NCBI RefSeq assembly: GCF_000174415.1
Contig: NZ_ACJM01000001.1
Span: forward strand, 364,682 to 428,681
Direction of reading: 5' to 3'
DNA: 64,000 nt
Source: Dethiobacter alkaliphilus AHT 1
Lineage (GTDB): Bacteria > Bacillota > Dethiobacteria > Dethiobacterales > Dethiobacteraceae
In this document: positions 63,095-64,000 of the stretch, in pieces
How positions within the stretch are numbered: position 1 is the first letter of the stretch
Layout: the number at the start of each line of letters is the position of its first letter
Notes under the pieces: generated by a model
The model's input: only the letters and a program-made list of their open reading frames with translations
What the model was told of the DNA's origin: nothing
The model's database searches: none
Program-made: the position numbers and the translations under genes

Positions 63095-63835
63095 TTGAGA
63101 CTAAAAGACAAAGTAGCAATCATAACTGGTGGCGGTTCCGGTATAGGAAAAGAGGGAGCAGTTCTTTACTGTAAAGAAGGTGCAAAGGTTGTTGTGGCTG
63201 ATTTTAGTGAAGAAAACGGCCAAAAGACAGTGGCTGAATTAAAAGATGCAGGCTTTGAGGTAAGTTTTTTCAAGGTTAATGTAGTTGACGGTAAGCAGGT
63301 AAAAGAAATGGTGGATTTTACAATAGAGAAATATGGCAGAGTAGATGTATTGGTTAATAATGCCGGAATTACGCAGGATAGTATGCTTTTAAAAATGACT
63401 GATGAACAGTTCGACAGAGTTATAGATATAAACTTAAAAGGGGTTTTTAACTGTAGCCGTGAAGTTGCTGCCAAAATGATTGAACAGGGCAGCGGCAGGA
63501 TAATAAATACTTCTTCTGTTGTGGGCGTTTATGGAAACGTTGGCCAGACTAATTATGCAGCTACCAAAGCCGGGGTAATAGGTATGACAAAGTCCTGGGC
63601 CAAGGAGCTTGGGCCAAAAGGGATTACTGTAAATGCTGTGGCTCCAGGGTATATTCAAACTGAAATGACTAAGAAGATCCCGGAAAAATTACTGGAGATG
63701 ATAAAGGAAAAAACACCCTTGAAACGATTAGGGCAGCCTTTAGATGTTGCTAAGGTTTACTTGTTCTTAGCTTCGTCTGAAGCTGATTTTCTAAATGGGA
63801 CTGTAGTAAACGTTGACGGGGGGCTTGTTCTGTAA
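63095..63835 (+). CDS. 3-oxoacyl-ACP reductase-type short-chain dehydrogenase (FabG-like)
   Basis: The 246-residue protein is of classical SDR length. The cofactor motif TGGGSGIG is at 11-18, 'NNAG' at 88-91, and the catalytic set is Ser141, Tyr154 and Lys158 ('NTSSVVG', 'YAATKAG'). The closing 'FLNGTVVNVDGGLVL' is typical of FabG. It reduces 3-oxoacyl thioesters with NAD(P)H. A TTG start at 63095 follows GAGGTGAT. It is separated by a terminator from the ligase and is less GC-rich, so it is a separate unit. It may serve fatty-acid synthesis or a beta-hydroxyacid pathway. Confidence 0.88.
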   Translation: MRLKDKVAIITGGGSGIGKEGAVLYCKEGAKVVVADFSEENGQKTVAELKDAGFEVSFFKVNVVDGKQVKEMVDFTIEKYGRVDVLVNNAGITQDSMLLKMTDEQFDRVIDINLKGVFNCSREVAAKMIEQGSGRIINTSSVVGVYGNVGQTNYAATKAGVIGMTKSWAKELGPKGITVNAVAPGYIQTEMTKKIPEKLLEMIKEKTPLKRLGQPLDVAKVYLFLASSEADFLNGTVVNVDGGLVL

Positions 63836-63871
63836 ATTTCCGGACAGTTTATAATAGAATTTTAAAGCTTT

Positions 63872-63908
63872 AGTAAAGGGAATTAGCTATAGGTTAATTC
63901 CCTTTACT
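63872..63908 (+). terminator. Hairpin terminator after the FabG-like gene
   Basis: AGTAAAGGGAATTA pairs perfectly with TAATTCCCTTTACT (14 pairs, nine-base loop). The tail is only weakly T-rich. Confidence 0.7.
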
Positions 63909-64000
63909 TATTGGCACTTTACTGCTATCCATTATTTGTTTTCTATAGCCTAACCTACTACAAGGGAGGAGGTAACATAAAGAGAAGTGGTGATTGTTAA

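Noticed and set aside
63912..63930. A TGGCAC near the right edge as a second sigma-54 promoter
   Set aside because: The TGC part lies at the wrong distance from TGGCAC, and -24/-12 spacing is strict.

Overview
The window looks like a chromosomal segment of a low-to-mid GC Firmicute, most likely a spore-forming anaerobic Clostridia lineage. The hints are strong purine-rich Shine-Dalgarno sites, frequent TTG and GTG starts, U-tailed hairpin terminators, a sigma-54 activator next to a permease and acyl-CoA ligase operon, and a radical-SAM tail resembling the spore photoproduct lyase family. I see no rRNA or tRNA genes, no CRISPR array and no replication origin. All calls come from reading the sequence; no database search was run.

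Layout. (1) 1-10,600 is a scrambled accessory zone. It holds small membrane proteins, a DUF429 protein, an alpha/beta hydrolase, a methyltransferase, a Phd/RelE-type toxin-antitoxin pair and several gene fragments: partial copies of nearby genes, a PLD-family tail and a SatD-like head. It also holds a candidate ~450-nt noncoding RNA (about 8124-8576) with its own promoter, a 16-bp end-to-end helix and a terminator. (2) 9,996-19,900 carries a DUF2726 protein, an SF1 helicase-nuclease fusion, a CPBP protease, two paralogous HTH/WYL-like regulators, a double gamma-glutamylcyclotransferase-like protein and an ApaH-like phosphatase. (3) 20,148-22,301 holds two related proteins of unknown function.

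(4) 22,471-45,258 is the centrepiece, a nine-gene, ~22.8-kb tightly packed operon: DUF4007, P-loop ATPase, PAPS-reductase-like (DndC/SspD-like) protein, a 1524-residue multidomain protein, a 529-residue protein, a 1742-residue HerA/DndH-like ATPase, a second DUF4007, a second ATPase and a DndA/IscS-like cysteine desulfurase. The multidomain protein reads as sulfur-binding-like domain, NERD nuclease, pseudokinase, kinase and P-loop NTPase. The two sulfur enzymes plus an F-G-H-like block point to a phosphorothioation-type modification and restriction system. It lacks recognisable DndB, DndD, DndE or SspB and adds a kinase and NERD effector. I regard it as a candidate new defence system.

(5) 45,422-53,740 is a second nucleic-acid and nucleotide-surveillance cluster: NUDIX, a HIT-MazG fusion, a small unknown protein, an exonuclease-RecQ-UvrD fusion, a DUF1653 protein and an HhH-like protein. 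(6) 53,835-57,800 holds an LUD-domain protein, an intact IS66 element with 8-bp target duplication, and a PIN/Phd toxin-antitoxin pair. (7) 58,020-63,835 is a visibly GC-richer metabolic block: a PAS/sigma-54 activator, a consensus -24/-12 promoter, a GntP-type permease and an AMP-forming acyl-CoA ligase, followed by a FabG-type reductase of ordinary composition.
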